Assembly: GCA_964493505.1 (NCBI GenBank)
Contig: CAZBNP010000002.1
Coordinates: 372,001-436,000, forward strand
Origin: Chryseosolibacter sp964493505
GTDB taxonomy: Bacteria > Bacteroidota > Bacteroidia > Cytophagales > Cyclobacteriaceae
Direction of reading: 5' to 3'
Length of the DNA stretch: 64,000 nucleotides
Shown here: positions 61,675 through 64,000 of the stretch, in pieces
How positions within the stretch are numbered: the stretch's first letter is position 1
Layout: every line of letters begins with the position of its first letter
The notes under the pieces: generated by a model
What the model saw: only the letters and a program-made list of their open reading frames with translations
Databases searched by the model: none
What the model was told of the DNA's origin: nothing
Position numbers and translations under genes: made by a program

Positions 61675-62504
61675 GCGCGGCACCCCTGACAGATCTCTCA
61701 CGGTTGTGTATTCATACTATCACAACAAAACCCTGGCAGATAGAAGAGGCCGCAGAACATTTTTCAGTGGCGGGAGTCAAAGGGATCACGGTCTGGCGCG
61801 ATGCACTTGAAGGGCGCGACATCGCAAAGACCGGGCAAATGCTACGGGACCAGGGCCTGGCAGTCGTGTCGCTTTGCAGAGGGGGGTTCTTCCCTTCCAC
61901 CGATAGCGCGAAGAGAACCGCTGCGCTGGACGACAATCGAAAGGCCATTGACGAGGCTGCCGCCCTGGGCACCGACATGGTGGTATTGGTTTGTGGCGCC
62001 GAGCCCGCCCAATCCCTCGAGGAATCCCGTAAACACATTCGTGAAGGAATCGAAGCTGTGCTACCGCACGCAGAGGCCGCGGGTATCAGGTTAGCTATCG
62101 AACCCCTTCATCCCATGTATGCAGACACACGATCTGCCATCAATACGTTGGGTCAGGCGAATGACATGGCCGAAGCAATCAAGTCACCGTGGGTTGGCGT
62201 GGCGGTAGACGTATATCATCTCTGGTGGGATCCTGCATTGGAACAGGAGATAAAACGATGCGGACGCAACGGCAACCTGCATGCTTTTCACATCTGCGAC
62301 TGGAATGTCCCCACAGCCGACATGCTGAACGATCGTGGATTGATGGGAGAAGGATGTATTCCGGTGCAAAAGATCCGGGGATGGGTTGAAGAAGCCGGTT
62401 TTAGCGGCTTTAATGAAGTCGAGATATTCTCACACAAATTCTGGAAGGAAGACCAGACACAGTTCCTGAACAAGATCATCACTGCCTATCAAAAACACTC
62501 ATAA
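61671..62504 (+). CDS. Sugar phosphate isomerase/epimerase family protein
   Basis: A 277-residue cytoplasmic TIM-barrel protein of the xylose isomerase-like family. RLCIHTITTKPW, VVSLCRGGFFPS, LAIEPLHPMYADT (metal-binding Glu and His) and VAVDVYHLWWDPAL, then FHICDW and GFNEVEIFSHKFW, give the Glu-Asp-His-Glu metal site. The substrate is unknown. Its start overlaps the GH88 stop (ATGA), and a Gfo/Idh gene follows after 35 bp. Confidence 0.88.
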   Translation: MSAAPLTDLSRLCIHTITTKPWQIEEAAEHFSVAGVKGITVWRDALEGRDIAKTGQMLRDQGLAVVSLCRGGFFPSTDSAKRTAALDDNRKAIDEAAALGTDMVVLVCGAEPAQSLEESRKHIREGIEAVLPHAEAAGIRLAIEPLHPMYADTRSAINTLGQANDMAEAIKSPWVGVAVDVYHLWWDPALEQEIKRCGRNGNLHAFHICDWNVPTADMLNDRGLMGEGCIPVQKIRGWVEEAGFSGFNEVEIFSHKFWKEDQTQFLNKIITAYQKHS

Positions 62505-62539
62505 GAGGAAGGAAGTAAACAACGAACAAATAAATTTAA

Positions 62540-63685
62540 ATGAAACAGCACATAGTAGGGGTTATCATGAACGGCGTAACCGGTCGTATGGGGACCAACC
62601 AGCACTTGTTGAGGTCTATGGTCGAAATCATCAAACAAGGTGGTGTCAGGATCGGACCAGGGGAAACGATTATGCCGGACCCGATCCTGATCGGACGTGA
62701 TAAGAATAAACTTGAAAAACTTTCGGCTTTATCGGGCGTAAAGAAATTCTCGACAGACCTCGATGCAGCGCTGGCCGATCCTCATTACACGATCTACTTT
62801 GATGCCCAGACAACAGGGAGAAGAGCCGACGCGATCCGGAAAGCGGTGAAAGCGGGAAAGAACATCTACTGCGAAAAGCCGATAGCCGTCGATACAAAAA
62901 CCGCGTTGTCGCTGGCGGAGTTGTGCGAAAAGGCGGGTGTAAAAAATGGCGTTGTACAAGACAAACTGTGGCTTCCGGGAATCATCAAACTCAAGCGTCT
63001 TATCGAACAAGGATTCTTTGGCAGAATCATGTCTGTAAGGGGCGAGTTCGGTTACTGGGTATTTGAAGGCGACTCCATTCCTGCGCAGCGCCCGTCGTGG
63101 AACTACCGGAAGGAAGATGATGGCGGTATCATCGTGGATATGTTGTGCCACTGGCGATATGTTCTTGATAACGTCTTTGGCAAGGTCAAGGCTGTGTCGT
63201 GCCTTGGTGCGACACATATTCCCGAGCGTATCGACGAACAAGGCAACAAATACAAGTGTACGGCAGATGACGCCGCGTATGCGACATTCGAACTTGAGAA
63301 CGGTATCATCGCGCATTTCAACTCATCCTGGACGGTACGGGTAAGACGCGACGATCTCCTCACGCTACAGGTGGATGGAACGAAAGGCTCGGCAGTGGCT
63401 GGTCTGCGGGAATGTTATATCCAGCACTACGGCAATACACCCAAGCCGACCTGGAATCCCGATATCGCTCAGCCCATTGATTTCTTCGCTGGTTGGTCTA
63501 AAGTACCCGAGCAGGAAACATACGACAATGCCTTCAAGGTGCAATGGGAGTTGTTCCTCAAACACGTAGTGAAGGACGAGCCGTTCCCCTGGGATCTCCG
63601 GGATGGCGCGCGTGGTGTTCAGCTCGCTGAAAAGGGACTCGAAAGCTGGTCTAAGAGAAGCTGGGTCGACATTCCGGCGATATAA
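62540..63685 (+). CDS. Gfo/Idh/MocA family oxidoreductase
   Basis: A 381-residue cytoplasmic oxidoreductase. The N-terminus VIMNGVTGRMGTNQHLLRSM is a slightly atypical nucleotide-binding motif (G-V-T-G-R-M-G, more like dihydrodipicolinate reductase start). The E-K-P motif is intact in NIYCEKPIAVDTKTAL, and WRYVLDNVFG contains the conserved C-terminal helix. Together with the epimerase and the following SDR it could process a hexuronate or related sugar; exact chemistry is unknown. Confidence 0.88.
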   Translation: MKQHIVGVIMNGVTGRMGTNQHLLRSMVEIIKQGGVRIGPGETIMPDPILIGRDKNKLEKLSALSGVKKFSTDLDAALADPHYTIYFDAQTTGRRADAIRKAVKAGKNIYCEKPIAVDTKTALSLAELCEKAGVKNGVVQDKLWLPGIIKLKRLIEQGFFGRIMSVRGEFGYWVFEGDSIPAQRPSWNYRKEDDGGIIVDMLCHWRYVLDNVFGKVKAVSCLGATHIPERIDEQGNKYKCTADDAAYATFELENGIIAHFNSSWTVRVRRDDLLTLQVDGTKGSAVAGLRECYIQHYGNTPKPTWNPDIAQPIDFFAGWSKVPEQETYDNAFKVQWELFLKHVVKDEPFPWDLRDGARGVQLAEKGLESWSKRSWVDIPAI

Positions 63686-63701
63686 CTAACTATTATTTAC
63701 C

Positions 63702-64000
63702 ATGAAGAAGGTTGCATTGGTGACGGGAGGTAGCCGCGGTATCGGCTTCGGTATCGCACGTGAACTAGCCCGCAAAGGATTTGATCTTGCGATCAACGGT
63801 GTCCGCGATGAATCATCTCTCGGCGATGTTATTAAGAATTTGCAGGAAGAAGGTGCCCGCGTTATCTATTGCCAGGGAAACCTTGCTTCCTCATCGGACC
63901 GAAAAGGTATCATCGATAAAATTGAAAAAGAGTTCGGAAGGCTTAACGTACTCGTCAACAATGCCGGTATAGCGCCAAAAGAGCGACGCGATATTCTTGA
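63702..64000 (+). CDS. Short-chain dehydrogenase/reductase, 3'-truncated by the window edge
   Basis: The frame starts at ATG 63702 and runs off the window end, giving about 99 residues. The nucleotide-binding TGGSRGIGFGIARELA motif and the structural NNAGIAPKERR are characteristic of classical SDR enzymes, close to FabG-like 3-oxoacyl/sugar dehydrogenases. The catalytic Y-x3-K lies beyond the edge. It follows the Gfo/Idh gene by 16 bp and is likely in the same operon, so a sugar dehydrogenase role fits better than fatty acid synthesis; this is inferred. Confidence 0.88.
   Translation, partial: MKKVALVTGGSRGIGFGIARELARKGFDLAINGVRDESSLGDVIKNLQEEGARVIYCQGNLASSSDRKGIIDKIEKEFGRLNVLVNNAGIAPKERRDIL

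Noticed and set aside
1..64000. tRNA, rRNA, riboswitch or prophage genes
   Set aside because: None was recognised by eye on either strand; weak cloverleaf-like folds cannot be excluded without a covariance search.

Overview
The window reads as a chromosomal segment of a member of the Bacteroidota, probably of the Cytophagales (Chryseolinea/Ohtaekwangia-like). Four things point there: a T9SS type A C-terminal sorting domain behind SprB-type repeats, promoters with the Bacteroidota -7 element TAnnTTTG, a fused cytochrome cbb3 subunit CcoN-CcoO, and a clade II (Sec/lipoprotein) nitrous oxide reductase. The order-level placement is inference. No rRNA, tRNA, CRISPR array or intact insertion sequence was seen.

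Layout. 1-2433: end of a Gfo/Idh/MocA oxidoreductase, a flavin-reductase-like NimA protein and a beta-CASP RNase. 2468-8905: cbb3 oxidase assembly genes (ccoI, ccoS), two unassigned polytopic membrane proteins and hemN. 9026-15425: an N2O-reduction operon (c-type cytochrome, nosZ, membrane protein, nosL, nosD, nosF, nosY). 15426-16862: a graveyard with a PD-(D/E)XK transposase remnant, an orphan small gene and an RHS remnant carrying two palindromic repeats. 16941-20152: a probable copper-acquisition operon (YtkA-like lipoprotein, OprC/NosA-like TonB receptor) plus a truncated haemoglobin. 20207-28734: trhA, a conserved unknown 601-residue protein, nadA-nadB, a CRP/FNR regulator, B12-dependent ribonucleotide reductase and the iron-sulfur repair protein Ric. 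28955-34840: the cbb3 operon ccoNO-Q-P-G-H and a SafE-like metal transporter. 34848-40316: two histidine kinase / REC-CRP fusion regulator pairs around a universal stress protein. 40461-44392: a YtxH protein, a candidate small RNA, an unknown 96-residue protein, a satD-DUF3307 pair behind repeated operators and a ModF-like ABC protein. 44405-64000: carbohydrate and cell-surface genes (sialidase-like, epimerases, Gfo/Idh, a secreted-protein operon ending in a T9SS cargo, CE15 esterase, GH88-like hydrolase, SDR).

How it works together. Positions 2.4-41 kb look like a low-oxygen regulon island. Fourteen strict copies of the FNR-type palindrome TGAY-N4-RTCA lie in the gene-free stretches I scanned. 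Most sit 23-24 bp upstream of a recognisable -7 element, several as tandem pairs 22-23 bp apart. They precede ccoI, hemN, the nos operon, the copper-uptake operon, trhA, the unknown 601-residue gene, ric, ccoNO, a histidine kinase, the usp/kinase divergence, ytxH and a promoter with no gene behind it. That last promoter is followed within about 100 bp by two intrinsic terminators, which suggests an FnrS-like anaerobic small RNA. Three CRP-family regulators encoded here (25422-26018, 34848-35909, 37717-38772) could read these boxes.

Limits: assignments rest on reading sequence and remembered family motifs only. No alignment, profile search or structure prediction was run.
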